Source of the DNA: Pseudomonas sp. PDM18
GTDB taxonomy: Bacteria > Pseudomonadota > Gammaproteobacteria > Pseudomonadales > Pseudomonadaceae
Direction: 5' to 3'
DNA: 64,000 nt
NCBI RefSeq assembly: GCF_014852585.1
Contig: NZ_JACVBX010000001.1
Location: 930,001 to 994,000 of the forward strand
Shown: piece by piece, positions 18,154-26,443 of the stretch
Layout: every line of letters begins with the position of its first letter
Numbering within the stretch: the stretch's first letter is position 1
Notes under the pieces: generated by a model
Seen by the model: only the letters and a program-made list of their open reading frames with translations
Databases searched by the model: none
What the model was told of the DNA's origin: nothing
Made by a program: the position numbers and the translations under genes

Positions 18154-18423
18154 ATGGCCACTTCGGTCAAACTCGACGAGGAAATGCTCGCCCGAATCCG
18201 CGAACTGGCCGAGCTGCGCCAGCGCTCGCCGCACTGGATCATTCGCGAAGCCATCGGCCAGTACGTGGTGCGCGAAGAGCAGCGCGAAAAGCTGAAGAAG
18301 GAAACCGAGCAGGCGTGGGAGGAGTTCCAGGCAACCGGTCAGCACGTCACCGCGGAGGCCGTGGAGAACTGGCTGAACAGCTGGGGCGCTGAGGACGAAC
18401 AAGACACTCCGAAATGCGAGTGA
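18154..18423 (+). CDS. ParD/CopG-type antitoxin (ribbon-helix-helix)
   Basis: An 89-residue protein opening MATSVKLDEEMLARIRELAELRQRSP, a ribbon-helix-helix N-terminus for operator binding, followed by a charged helical C-terminal segment (REEQREKLKKETEQAWEEF) expected to wrap the toxin. AAGAGG lies about 7 bases before the ATG. The stop overlaps the toxin start by 10 bases, the usual type II arrangement. The RHH dimer probably autorepresses from the AT-rich promoter just upstream (18100-18150, TATTATCCGGTATTACC). Confidence 0.85.
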   Translation: MATSVKLDEEMLARIRELAELRQRSPHWIIREAIGQYVVREEQREKLKKETEQAWEEFQATGQHVTAEAVENWLNSWGAEDEQDTPKCE

Positions 18424-18701
18424 TCTACGCACCTGCAGCACTGCGCGACCTCGAACGTCTGCGGCGTTTCCTGCGGGAAACCAACCCTGCCGCCGCAAGC
18501 CGCCCCGGCCGGGTCATCATCGAAGCCACCCAGGCCCTCGCCGCGTATCCGCAGATAGGCCGGCTGATCGATGATCTGCCGGTGACCTTTCGCGAATGGC
18601 CGATCGATTTCGGCGACAGCGGTTACCTCGCCCGCTACCGCATCGACGGTGAAACCCTGGTGATCCTCGCCATCCGCCACCAGCGCGAAGCCGGCTACTG
18701 A
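18414..18701 (+). CDS. RelE/ParE-family toxin
   Basis: A 95-residue basic protein of the RelE/ParE fold: MRVIYAPAALRDLERLRRFL, then PQIGRLIDDLP, and the C-terminal strand SGYLARYRIDGETLVILAIRHQREAGY. The RYRIDGETLVILAIRHQRE block is typical of ParE-type toxins, which target DNA gyrase, whereas RelE relatives cleave mRNA. The target cannot be decided here. It begins inside the antitoxin gene (10-base overlap) and ends 7 bases before the convergent GNAT gene's stop. Confidence 0.85.
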   Translation: MRVIYAPAALRDLERLRRFLRETNPAAASRPGRVIIEATQALAAYPQIGRLIDDLPVTFREWPIDFGDSGYLARYRIDGETLVILAIRHQREAGY

Positions 18702-18708
18702 ACCCGTA

Positions 18709-19302
18709 TCAACTCAGATCCTTGAGCCAGAACATCAGCGACTTGGCAGTCTCCTGTTGCTCGCCGATATCGCGCCAGTGGTATTCGGTCTGCAGGGAGG
18801 GTTGCGGAGTGAAACCCTGCTGCAGCCAGAAGGCGTCCGGCGAGCGGTAGCTGGCAGGGCGCGCGGAATGCTCCGGCGGCCGCCGAAGGGCGCAGAACGC
18901 ACACCAGTCGAAGCGATCCAGGCCACGCGCAAAGCGCTCGCGCTCCTCGAAGAAGCGCCGGTCGAGATCAGCGCTGCGGTACTGGGGCAGAACCACCGAC
19001 TCGCCAAGATAGAAGATTCGCTCCGGATTCCAGCCTTGCGCCAGGAACGGCTGCTGGAAAGCCTCGGCCTCGTCCAGCAACGGCAGCCCGGTCGAGGCCC
19101 CGACCACCCGGCCTTCATCGATCACCAGCACGCACAGGCTCCAGGCCGAGCGCACATGGCTGGCGAGGTACCCGGCTTCGTACTCCGGGCTGCCGTCGAA
19201 GAGGTACGGATACTCGCGGAACACGCTGATGCGCAGTCGCGCCAGATCATCGATGAACGGGCGAAGAGCGTCGCCGCTGAGCAGACGGATATCCAGGGGC
19301 AT
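18709..19302 (-). CDS. GNAT-family N-acetyltransferase
   Basis: A 197-residue protein with the GNAT outline: an N-terminal helix (LRPFIDDLARLRISVFREYPYLFDG), the central strand SLCVLVIDEGRVVGASTG, then IFYLGESVVLPQYRSADLDRRFFEERERFA, where the acetyl-CoA loop (normally Q/RxxGxG/A) is weak. That loop looks relaxed to YRSADL, so binding may be atypical. Substrate unknown. It is convergent with the toxin gene. Confidence 0.7.
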   Translation of the reverse strand: MPLDIRLLSGDALRPFIDDLARLRISVFREYPYLFDGSPEYEAGYLASHVRSAWSLCVLVIDEGRVVGASTGLPLLDEAEAFQQPFLAQGWNPERIFYLGESVVLPQYRSADLDRRFFEERERFARGLDRFDWCAFCALRRPPEHSARPASYRSPDAFWLQQGFTPQPSLQTEYHWRDIGEQQETAKSLMFWLKDLS

Positions 19303-19456
19303 GGTGGGAGTCCGCAGGTGCCGCCACCGGCAAGGTGGCAGCGATGTCGAAACCTAGCATGCGCCGCGAAGCCTGCCGAGGTTCCGGCTGCGACAGAAGG
19401 GTCTCCCTGCGCGCCAGGTTTCAAGGCAGTTCGCGGGGAGGGCCGACGAAGACGAC

Positions 19457-20755
19457 TCAGGACTCCGTCACCACCCGTCGTCGTGTGGCCGGCGGTGTTG
19501 TGGGCGGAACCGGCAGCAGGTGACGCACCAGCCATTTGCGCACAGGCACCACGCAGCGCTCCTGTACCAGCACGCAACTGGTGACCATGAACAGCAGGAA
19601 CAGCGGGTACAGCCACAGCGACAGTTGCTGGTGCGTTGCCGACTCCACGCAGAAGGCCCAGTCCGCCAGGCAGTCTCCCGGTGCGCGAATCAGCTTCTCG
19701 GTGCGCGAGAACAGGGTGAACAGCGGCACATGCAAGGCGAACAGCGACAGCGACGCCGCCCCCAGACGTGGCGACCAGTGGCGGACCAGGCTGCTCTGCG
19801 GCTCGCGCGGCAAGGCGCTCATGTACACAAGCACCAGCTGCGCCGGGAGCAGCAGGCCGTTATGCAGCAGGAAGTACCAGTACTTGGCGCCGTGGGTGTA
19901 GAGGTAATCGGCGACGAGGAAATTGGCCAGCACGAAAGCGCCCATCGCCACCAGCATCCCGCGTCCCGGCAGGCGGCCGGCACCCTTGTACTCGCGGAAC
20001 AGCCCGTAGGCGAGGATGCCGCTGAGGAACTCCGGCAAACGCAGCAGCGGGTTGCGGTGCAGCAGGCCGGTCCAGGGCATGCCGTACTGCTCGCTGGCGA
20101 CCACCAGGATCGGCGGAATCAGGTAGAGCCCCCACAGCGCCAGCAGCCAACGCCACTTGTTCGTCAGGCGTGCCAGGCGTGGGGCGACGAAGGGGAAGCA
20201 GAGGTAGAAGAAGAACAGCGTCGACAGCGACCAGAGCGGCGCGTTGAAGGTCAGGTAATACGGGTTCCAGGCCTGCAGCATGGTGAGTTGGAGGATGCTG
20301 TTGAACAGCAGTTCGCGGTCGCTCATCCAGTGGTGGAACAGCTCCGGCTGCAGCCGCCCGATGGCTTCGTTGGTGTCATAGATGACGAAGCGCGGCGTCG
20401 CCTGGTCGAGGTCCGGGCCGATGCCCAACCCGCTCACCACCAGCAGCACGGCGATGGTCAGCAGGATCGAGAAGATATGCAGCGGGTAGAGGTTGGACAG
20501 GCGCTTGGTGAAGAAGCTGCGCGGGCTCTCGCGCAGCTGCCCGTCGGTGACGTAGACGTGGCAGAGCAGGAAGCCGGAGAGCACGAAGAAGGTGCTGGTG
20601 GCGAAGAAGCCCAACGCGGTGAGGTCATCGAGGCCGGCGAACTTCTGCTCCGCCGGGTAGCTGTGCAGCGTGTGATAGATCACCACGTAGAGGCCCATCA
20701 GGAAGCGCAGCCACTCCAGCCCGATGAAACGCTCCTTTTTTTGTATGTTCTCCAC
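19457..20755 (-). CDS. Acyltransferase 3 family membrane protein (OafA/YrhL-like)
   Basis: A 432-residue integral membrane acyltransferase. The start is a GTG at 20755 preceded by AAGGAGAGAAGC. The family opening FIGLEWLRFLMGLYVVIYHTLHS contains the catalytic His in YHTLH, and LWSLSTLFFFYLCFPF holds the next conserved block. About ten hydrophobic helices follow. These enzymes move acetyl or other acyl groups onto surface polysaccharides or lipids. The C-terminal tail (PVPPTTPPATRRRVVTES) is disordered-looking. It lies 51 bases after the phospholipase D gene and is probably co-transcribed with it. Confidence 0.83.
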   Translation of the reverse strand: MENIQKKERFIGLEWLRFLMGLYVVIYHTLHSYPAEQKFAGLDDLTALGFFATSTFFVLSGFLLCHVYVTDGQLRESPRSFFTKRLSNLYPLHIFSILLTIAVLLVVSGLGIGPDLDQATPRFVIYDTNEAIGRLQPELFHHWMSDRELLFNSILQLTMLQAWNPYYLTFNAPLWSLSTLFFFYLCFPFVAPRLARLTNKWRWLLALWGLYLIPPILVVASEQYGMPWTGLLHRNPLLRLPEFLSGILAYGLFREYKGAGRLPGRGMLVAMGAFVLANFLVADYLYTHGAKYWYFLLHNGLLLPAQLVLVYMSALPREPQSSLVRHWSPRLGAASLSLFALHVPLFTLFSRTEKLIRAPGDCLADWAFCVESATHQQLSLWLYPLFLLFMVTSCVLVQERCVVPVRKWLVRHLLPVPPTTPPATRRRVVTES

Positions 20756-20806
20756 GCTTCTCTCCTTCCAGGTAGGCGAACGACAGCTGGACGAACCACA
20801 ACGACA

Positions 20807-21964
20807 TCAGCGGCGGCGGTCGAGGAAGTTCACCACCAATCGGTCCAGCGAGCCCCACAGGCGCTCGCGCAGGCGCTTCCACCAGGGGCGCGCGCGCCAG
20901 AAGCCCAGGTCGATCTCGCGGCTCTGTGCGAAATCGGCGGCCAGGCAGTCGGCCACCGCCGCGGTGAATGGCGGATCGAACGCTTCTACATTGGCCTCCA
21001 GATTGAACCGAAGGTTCCAATGATCGAAGTTGCACGAGCCGACGCTGACCCAGTCATCGACCAGTACCATCTTCAGATGAAGGAAACGCGGCTGGTACTC
21101 GAAGATCTTCACCCCGGCGCGCAGCAGGCTCGGGTAATAGCGCTGGCCCGCGTAGCGCACGGGCGCATGATCGGTGAGGCGCCCGGTAAGCAGCAGGCGC
21201 ACATCGACGCCACGCTGGGCGGCCTTGCGCAAGGCGCGGCGGACTTTCCAGGTCGGCAGGAAATACGGCGTCGCCAGCCACACGCGCTGGTGCGCGCCAC
21301 GTAGCGAGCGCACCAGCGCCTGGAGAATGTCGCGGTGCTGACCGGCGTCGGCATAGGCGACCCGCGCCAGACCTTCGCCGTAGTTGGGGATCGGCGGCAG
21401 GCGGGTCAGCAGGACTTCCTCGCGGGGCTTCCAGGCGCGCACGCCAAGGCAGGCATTCCACTGCCGCTCGAATAGCCGTTGCCAGTCGGCAACGATGTGG
21501 CCGGTCATCTCGACCATCACTTCATGCCAGTCGCTGCGGTTCTCCCGCGCGGACCAGAACTCATCGGTGGCGCCGGTGCCGCCGACATAGGCGATGCGTT
21601 CGTCCACCAGCAGCAGCTTGCGGTGGTCGCGGTATAGGTTGCGGATGCCGGCCTTCCAGTTCAGCGGGTTGTAGTGGCGCAGCTCGCCGCCCGCCTCCCG
21701 CAGTTGGCGCGTCCAGGAACTGGAGAGTTTCAGGCTGCCGAAGGCGTCGAACAGGCAACGCACCTTCACGCCGCGCGAGCGCGCAGCCAGCAAGCGATCC
21801 AGCAGCGCCTCGGCGCAGCTGCCGCTTTCCACCAGATAAAGCTCCAGCTCAATCTGCCGCTGCGCACTGTCGATGGCTTCGAACATGCGCGGGAAGAAGC
21901 GCTCGCCATCGCAGAGCAGGGCGAAACGGTTGCCCGTCCGCCAGGGGAAGATCGGTCCGCTCAC
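20807..21964 (-). CDS. Phospholipase D/cardiolipin synthase family protein (ClsB-like), GTG start
   Basis: A 385-residue protein with two HKD motifs: YRDHRKLLLVDERIAYVGGT near 134-153 and LHLKMVLVDDWVSVGSCNFD near 303-322. ClsB-type enzymes join phospholipids to make cardiolipin or use other alcohols. The size and absence of N-terminal membrane helices fit ClsB rather than ClsA. Translation starts at GTG 21964, which overlaps the yceI stop (GTGA, 21961-21964). An ortholog is present at this position in PAO1 (PA4339, from memory). Confidence 0.88.
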   Translation of the reverse strand: MSGPIFPWRTGNRFALLCDGERFFPRMFEAIDSAQRQIELELYLVESGSCAEALLDRLLAARSRGVKVRCLFDAFGSLKLSSSWTRQLREAGGELRHYNPLNWKAGIRNLYRDHRKLLLVDERIAYVGGTGATDEFWSARENRSDWHEVMVEMTGHIVADWQRLFERQWNACLGVRAWKPREEVLLTRLPPIPNYGEGLARVAYADAGQHRDILQALVRSLRGAHQRVWLATPYFLPTWKVRRALRKAAQRGVDVRLLLTGRLTDHAPVRYAGQRYYPSLLRAGVKIFEYQPRFLHLKMVLVDDWVSVGSCNFDHWNLRFNLEANVEAFDPPFTAAVADCLAADFAQSREIDLGFWRARPWWKRLRERLWGSLDRLVVNFLDRRR

Positions 21965-22536
21965 CGGGAGGCGAAGATCAGCACGGCGCCCACCGGCACC
22001 GACAGGCCGATGCTCTTGAGCCCGGCCAGTTTGCGCAGCTGCGCCACGCCCGGCGCAAGGCCGAAGTCAGCGGCGTTGATCACCAGCGGCGAGAGGGTCA
22101 CCACCTGGAAGCGATGCTCGTCCAGGCGGGTGATCAGCACATCGGTGCGGTAGTCCTTCACCTGGCCATTCAATTCCAGGCGCAGCGGCAGGCGCGTCTC
22201 CAGCTGCACGCCGTTGGCGAGATCGGTAACGGGGCGCAGGTCGATGGTCGAGGTGATACGCGCCTCGGGGAATTTCTCCGTATCGAACAGCTTGTCGCGC
22301 ACACGTTCATCGCGCAGCGGGATGCCGGTGCTCAGGGAATCCATCTCGATGCGCAGTTCCACCTGGCCCTGCTCCTCCACCTTGCCGTGCATCACCAGGA
22401 AGCGGTTCACCTCGGCGATATCGGCGTTCTTGGTGGTGACGAAGGTCAGCCGCGAGGACTCGTAGTCGAGGTACCAGGCAGCCTGGGCGGAAGCGGCGAA
22501 GCAGGCCGCGAAGAGGAAGGCGAACAGCGAGCGCAT
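21961..22536 (-). CDS. YceI-family periplasmic protein
   Basis: A 191-residue secreted lipocalin-like protein. The signal peptide MRSLFAFLFAACFAASAQA is followed by WYLDYESSRLTFVTTKNADIAEV, the YceI opening. LSTGIPLRDERVRDKLFDTEKFPEARITS matches the SIxTxNxxRDxHLxSxDFFD region of the family. YceI proteins bind long isoprenoids or lipids in the periplasm. The ATG at 22536 is required for a proper signal peptide. Coupling by overlap to a phospholipase D gene suggests a lipid-related function. A paralog lies at 25801-26400. Confidence 0.87.
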   Translation of the reverse strand: MRSLFAFLFAACFAASAQAAWYLDYESSRLTFVTTKNADIAEVNRFLVMHGKVEEQGQVELRIEMDSLSTGIPLRDERVRDKLFDTEKFPEARITSTIDLRPVTDLANGVQLETRLPLRLELNGQVKDYRTDVLITRLDEHRFQVVTLSPLVINAADFGLAPGVAQLRKLAGLKSIGLSVPVGAVLIFASR

Positions 22537-22648
22537 GAAATCCCTTACATGGAAAACGGATGGATCAACGGCCAACGATAGCGGCCCGCCGTCGGCTTGC
22601 AAACCAGCCGACCGGCGAGCCCATTGGGCAAACATGGGCGCCAATGGT

Positions 22649-23554
22649 TCAGTCGGCGAGCAGCGCGGGAATTCCGGCCACCAGCGCATCGATAGCGCAG
22701 CGGATCTTCGAAGGCATGTAGCGGGTCTTGGGCCACACCGCGTGGATATCCAGCGGCGGCAGGTTGCAGCGCCCCTTCACCACCACCAGTTCGCCCAGCT
22801 TCACGTGCCGGGCCAGCAACCAGGACGGCAGACGCGCCAGGCCGAAGCCGGCCACGGCGGCGGCGGTAATGGCCTGAAGGTCGTCCATGCTCAGTTGCGG
22901 ATCGATGTCGATGCGTTTCACCCGGCCGTCGTCGTCGCGCAGGTCCCAAGGGGAGGTTACGCCCGCGACGGAATAGCTGATGGCCGAGTGGCCGACCAGA
23001 TCGTCCAGCTCCTCGGGCATGCCGTATTGCGCGATGTAGGAAGGCGCCGCGCCGATGCTGGTGTACTGCACGCCCAGCTTGCGTGCCGCGAGCGTGGCAC
23101 TGTCGCCCAGCGGCCCGATGCGCACGGCCAGGTCGAAGCCCTCCTCCACCAGGTCGACGCGGCGGTCGGTGAACGACAGGTCGATCTTCAGCGACGGATA
23201 CTGCCGCGCCAGCGCCAGCATCAGCGGCGCCACGCAGAGGTGACCAAAGGAGATCGGCACGCTGACCCGCAGGCGCCCACGCGGCTCCATGCGCCCGCCT
23301 TCCAGCGCGGTGTGCGCGGCGTCCAGCTCGGCCAGCGCACGCACGCAACTGTCGTAGAACACCTGGCCGTCGTCAGTGAGGTTCTGGCTGCGCGTGGTGC
23401 GTTGTAGCAGGCGCACCCCCAGGCGTGCCTCCAGCCGGGCGATGGCCTTGCCCACCGCCGAACGCGTGAGGTTCAGGCGCTCCGCCGCAAGGGCGAAGCT
23501 GCCGGCATCCACCACCTGGACGAAGGTGGCGATGCCATCGAATCGGTCATCCAT
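22649..23554 (-). CDS. LysR-family regulator of the adjacent efflux gene
   Basis: A 301-residue LysR protein beginning MDDRFDGIATFVQVVDAGSF, with the helix-turn-helix LNLTRSAVGKAIARLEARLGVRL and the sensor domain starting GRLRVSVPISFGH. It resembles the CrgA/AaeR-type subgroup. It is divergent from the DHA2-type MFS gene, with starts 109 bases apart, a standard arrangement for a LysR that controls its neighbour. The start at 23554 gives the normal family N-terminus. Confidence 0.86.
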   Translation of the reverse strand: MDDRFDGIATFVQVVDAGSFALAAERLNLTRSAVGKAIARLEARLGVRLLQRTTRSQNLTDDGQVFYDSCVRALAELDAAHTALEGGRMEPRGRLRVSVPISFGHLCVAPLMLALARQYPSLKIDLSFTDRRVDLVEEGFDLAVRIGPLGDSATLAARKLGVQYTSIGAAPSYIAQYGMPEELDDLVGHSAISYSVAGVTSPWDLRDDDGRVKRIDIDPQLSMDDLQAITAAAVAGFGLARLPSWLLARHVKLGELVVVKGRCNLPPLDIHAVWPKTRYMPSKIRCAIDALVAGIPALLAD

Positions 23555-23663
23555 CGGCCTGCTCAGTTGATTCCTGAAGAGACCCAATGATGGGACCAAA
23601 TGGAGTCAATGGGGAACCCTGTTCTTTTCGACAATGGTGGCTCGCCAAACGGAGCCCACTCCC

Positions 23664-25163
23664 ATGACTGCCCAGCACAACCCCAGAAACCTCATCGCCC
23701 TGGCGGCGGTGTGCCTGTCCTCGATGATGTTCGGCCTGGAAATCTCCAGCGTACCGGCCAGCCTGCCGGCGCTGGAGCGCGTGCTGCACGGCGACTTCCA
23801 AGACCTGCAATGGGTGATGAACGCCTACACCATCGCCGTCACCAGCGTACTGATGGCCGCCGGCACCCTGGCCGACCGCTTCGGCCGCAAGCGTCTGTTC
23901 GTCATCAGCCTGGCGCTGTTCGGCCTGACCTCGCTGCTCTGCGGACTGGCGGGCGACATGCCGACCATGATCGCCGGGCGCTTCCTGCAGGGCGCCGCCG
24001 GCGGGGTGATGCTGATCTGCCAGGTGGCCGTGCTCACCAGCCAGTTCAGCGACCCGGCAGAACGCGTGCGCGCCTTCGCTGCCTGGGGCGTGGTGTTCGG
24101 CATCGGCCTGGGCTTTGGGCCGATCGTCGGCAGCGCCATCGTCGCCCTCGCCAGCTGGCAGTGGGTGTTCCTGGTCCACGGCCCGCTCGCCCTGCTCACC
24201 TTGGCGCTGGCGCAGTACGGCGCGGTGGAATCGCGCGATCCGGACGCCGAGCAGTTGGATGTCGGCGGCATGCTCACGCTGTCGCTGGCGGTGCTCGGCA
24301 CGGTGTTCTACATCACCCAGGGCGCCGAGATGGGCTTCGCCAGCCCGGCCGCGCTGGCAATCCTGCTGTTCAGTTTCGCCAGCCTGATCGCCTTCGTTCT
24401 GATCGAGCGCCGCGTCGCCCACCCGATGTTCGACTTCTCGGTGCTGCGCATCCGCGCTTTCTCCGGCGCGATCTTCGCCTCGGCGGGAATGAACGTCAGC
24501 TTCTGGCCGCTGATGATCTACCTGCCGGTCTACTACCACGGCGTGCTCGGCTACGACGACGTGAAGGCCGGCTGGTCGCTGCTCGCCTACACCCTGCCGA
24601 CGCTGGTGGTGCCGCCGATCGCCGAGCGCCTGGCGCACCGTTTCCAGCCCGGCTGGGTGATCCCCGGCGGGATGTTCGTGATCGGCGCCGGCTTCTTCCT
24701 GATGCTCTGGGGCTGCAGCGTGGACCACGCCAGCTGGCTGACCCTGCTGCCCGGCTGCGTGCTGGCCGGCATCGGCCTGGGCCTGACCAACACCACGGTG
24801 ACCAACACCTCCACCGCCGCCGTCCCGGCCGCTCGCGCCGGCATGGCCTCGGGCATCGACATGAGCGTGCGGATGATCTCCCTGGCGATCAACATTGCGG
24901 TGATGGGGCTGATCCTGCTCTCCGGCGTCGCGGCAGCTCTGAACGGCGCAGAGGGTGGCGAGAAGCTGCCCCTGGCGGCGAGCATCGCCAGCGGCCGGTT
25001 GGGCACGGACGATCCGGACGCTGCCCGCGCCGCACTGGTTCAAGGGTTTGGCTGGGTACTCGGCTACGGCGGCATCAGCGCCTGGCTGTTCGCGGTGGGC
25101 AGCTTCCTGACCTTCGGTGTGCATCGGACGGAGCGGCCTAGACTGGAGGCTGTCCAATCCTGA
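23664..25163 (+). CDS. MFS drug:H+ antiporter, 14-helix (DHA2/EmrB-QacA) type
   Basis: A 499-residue transporter with about 14 hydrophobic helices. Motif C/A features include SVPASLPALERVLH in helix 1 with the following QWVMNAYTIAVTSVLM, and LADRFGRKRLFVIS in the 2-3 loop. The length and the extra two helices fit DHA2. It would export drugs or toxic organics, or metabolites. It is divergent from a LysR gene. The start at 23664 (MTAQHNPRN) follows GGAGCCC. A short possible peptide gene follows 17 bases after its stop. Confidence 0.86.
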   Translation: MTAQHNPRNLIALAAVCLSSMMFGLEISSVPASLPALERVLHGDFQDLQWVMNAYTIAVTSVLMAAGTLADRFGRKRLFVISLALFGLTSLLCGLAGDMPTMIAGRFLQGAAGGVMLICQVAVLTSQFSDPAERVRAFAAWGVVFGIGLGFGPIVGSAIVALASWQWVFLVHGPLALLTLALAQYGAVESRDPDAEQLDVGGMLTLSLAVLGTVFYITQGAEMGFASPAALAILLFSFASLIAFVLIERRVAHPMFDFSVLRIRAFSGAIFASAGMNVSFWPLMIYLPVYYHGVLGYDDVKAGWSLLAYTLPTLVVPPIAERLAHRFQPGWVIPGGMFVIGAGFFLMLWGCSVDHASWLTLLPGCVLAGIGLGLTNTTVTNTSTAAVPAARAGMASGIDMSVRMISLAINIAVMGLILLSGVAAALNGAEGGEKLPLAASIASGRLGTDDPDAARAALVQGFGWVLGYGGISAWLFAVGSFLTFGVHRTERPRLEAVQS

Positions 25164-25180
25164 ATGAAAGGAAAGTCGCC

Positions 25181-25279
25181 ATGAAAACTATCCTGCTGCT
25201 CACCTTCGTGGTTATCGGCGCTTCCAGTTGCAGCGTGGTGGTCCGGGTTTCGCTTCCAGCCCGACGTGCCGGCGATTGA
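25181..25279 (+). CDS. Possible 32-residue lipoprotein-like peptide, perhaps a truncated gene
   Basis: The open frame reads MKTILLLTFVVIGASSCS followed by VVVRVSLPARRAGD. It looks like a lipoprotein signal with a lipobox-like ASSC, and AAAGGAAAG stands 5-6 bases before the ATG. The frame stops after 32 codons where a GC-rich, repeat-bearing intergenic region begins. It may be a real small lipoprotein or the remaining 5' end of a longer gene cut by repeat insertion. I do not recognise it. Confidence 0.3.
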   Translation: MKTILLLTFVVIGASSCSVVVRVSLPARRAGD

Positions 25280-25328
25280 GGCGCGGGCTTGAGGCCAGCT
25301 GTTTTTTGCGGTTGACGCTGTGCCGTGC

Positions 25329-25353
25329 GGCTCGCGAGCAAGCTCGCTCCTAC
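25329..25353 (-). repeat. Single Pseudomonas REP element
   Basis: Contains GCTCGCGAGCAAGCTCGCTC followed by CTAC. It is one copy of the same palindromic unit found at 33305-33328, 36294-36366, 48286-48358 and 63161-63185. A (CTCTGG)n-like run of about four units follows at 25375-25397. Confidence 0.8.
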
Positions 25354-25445
25354 GAAGAGCCATATATGTCGGCATGGCTCTGGCTCTGGCTCTGGCAGAC
25401 TTCCAGATAAACCTCAGCGGCACTCCGAACGCCCCGTTCAGGAGG

Positions 25446-25664
25446 CCTCGTTGAAGCGGAGTTTCAGGGGTTGAGCGACATGGATGTCGCGAGAGCCGCG
25501 ATGGGCCAGGGATGGCCCTTCGTGGGGGGACGCCTAGTTCGTGCCCCTTAAACTTCGCTTCAACGAGGGTATTTTTCGCCCCAAGCGAAAAACCGGATGT
25601 CCGGGGCAAGACCTTTTGGTTCCTTTTGGGGCGTTTGCCAAAAGGGACTCGCCCGAGGGGGCGA
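25446..25664. repeat. Dense hairpin array with terminal inverted repeats (dispersed-element candidate)
   Basis: The 520 bases between 25280 and 25800 hold no convincing gene but have strong symmetry. Near-matching arms (GCCTCGTTGAAGCGGAGTTT at 25446-25465; its complement at 25550-25569, two mismatches) enclose two hairpins: GCGACAT-GG-ATGTCGC (25476-25491) and GGGCCA-N4-TGGCCC (25503-25518). Four further hairpins follow: TTTTTCGC-N5-GCGAAAAA (25572-25592), CCGGA-TG-TCCGG (25593-25604), CCTTTTGG-N8-CCAAAAGG (25622-25645) and TCGCCC-N4-GGGCGA (25649-25664). Similar ...GACATGGATGTCGCGAGAG... sequences recur between genes in other Pseudomonas as I recall. The function is unknown. Confidence 0.6.
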
Positions 25665-25800
25665 AACACGAGGTCCACGCACACGCCGTAGCGGCGCCGA
25701 AGTGCCCAAACCAAAGCAGCAACATTGGAGCAAAACAAGGCGCCGGCCATACCGACGGATCGCGGATAAGATCCGCTCCTGGAAGGTCACGGCGTGCGTA

Positions 25801-26400
25801 TCAAGGCGCCTGCTTGATCACCTGACTGAACCCCAACACCGCAAACACCGGCACCTCCGGAGTAATGGACGGCACATTGGCGACCTCCTTGAGCGGCTCC
25901 AGCTTCTCCTCCAGGTCGAAGTCGATCAGCTTGAGCACCAGCGGCTCCATGGTCGTCACTTCGATGCGGCTCTCACTGGGGCGGCTGACCAGCACCTCGG
26001 ACTTCAGTCGGCGCTGCTGGCCGTGCAGGTCGAGGTTGAAGTCGATGGTTTCCTGGCGCGACTGGCCGACCTGCAGGTCCTCGTAACGGCTGAGGTCCAG
26101 CTGGCTGCTGATGATCGCCTCGGGGAAGCGCTCGATCTCGAAGAAGGCATTTCGCATGCGCTCGTCGCGCAGCGCCAGGCCGCTGTCGATGGACTCCAGC
26201 GGCACCACCACGCGCACCGCGCCCTTGTCGTCGATCTGCCCAGAAAGGCGGTCGAAACGCTGCACTTCTGCCATCTTGCCGCGCTTGACCGAGACGAAGC
26301 TGATCCGCGAGGTGTCGCCGTCCAGTTGCCATTCGGCCAGGGCCAGGGGGCTGGCCAGCACCAGCAACGCGCATACAGCTCCTGTTACAAAAGAATGCAT
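25801..26400 (-). CDS. YceI-family periplasmic protein (second copy)
   Basis: A 199-residue secreted protein. The signal MHSFVTGAVCALLVLASPLALA is followed by EWQLDGDTSRISFVSVKRGKMAEVQRF. SIDSGLALRDERMRNAFFEIERFPEAIIS matches the corresponding stretch of the first YceI protein at 21961-22536, so the two are paralogs. Both are in operons with membrane or envelope genes. It is the last gene of the serine hydrolase-small membrane protein-yceI set, 43 bases after the small gene. Confidence 0.86.
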   Translation of the reverse strand: MHSFVTGAVCALLVLASPLALAEWQLDGDTSRISFVSVKRGKMAEVQRFDRLSGQIDDKGAVRVVVPLESIDSGLALRDERMRNAFFEIERFPEAIISSQLDLSRYEDLQVGQSRQETIDFNLDLHGQQRRLKSEVLVSRPSESRIEVTTMEPLVLKLIDFDLEEKLEPLKEVANVPSITPEVPVFAVLGFSQVIKQAP

Positions 26401-26443
26401 TGATCCTCCGAAGCGGGTCGCCCCGCTCCGTGGAGCGCGCCCG

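Noticed and set aside
25064-25750. Minus-strand frame across the hairpin array (228 codons)
   Set aside because: It overlaps the end of the DHA2 gene and the structured repeat. The translation is basic and patchy, and similar hypothetical proteins elsewhere probably reflect the repeated DNA.
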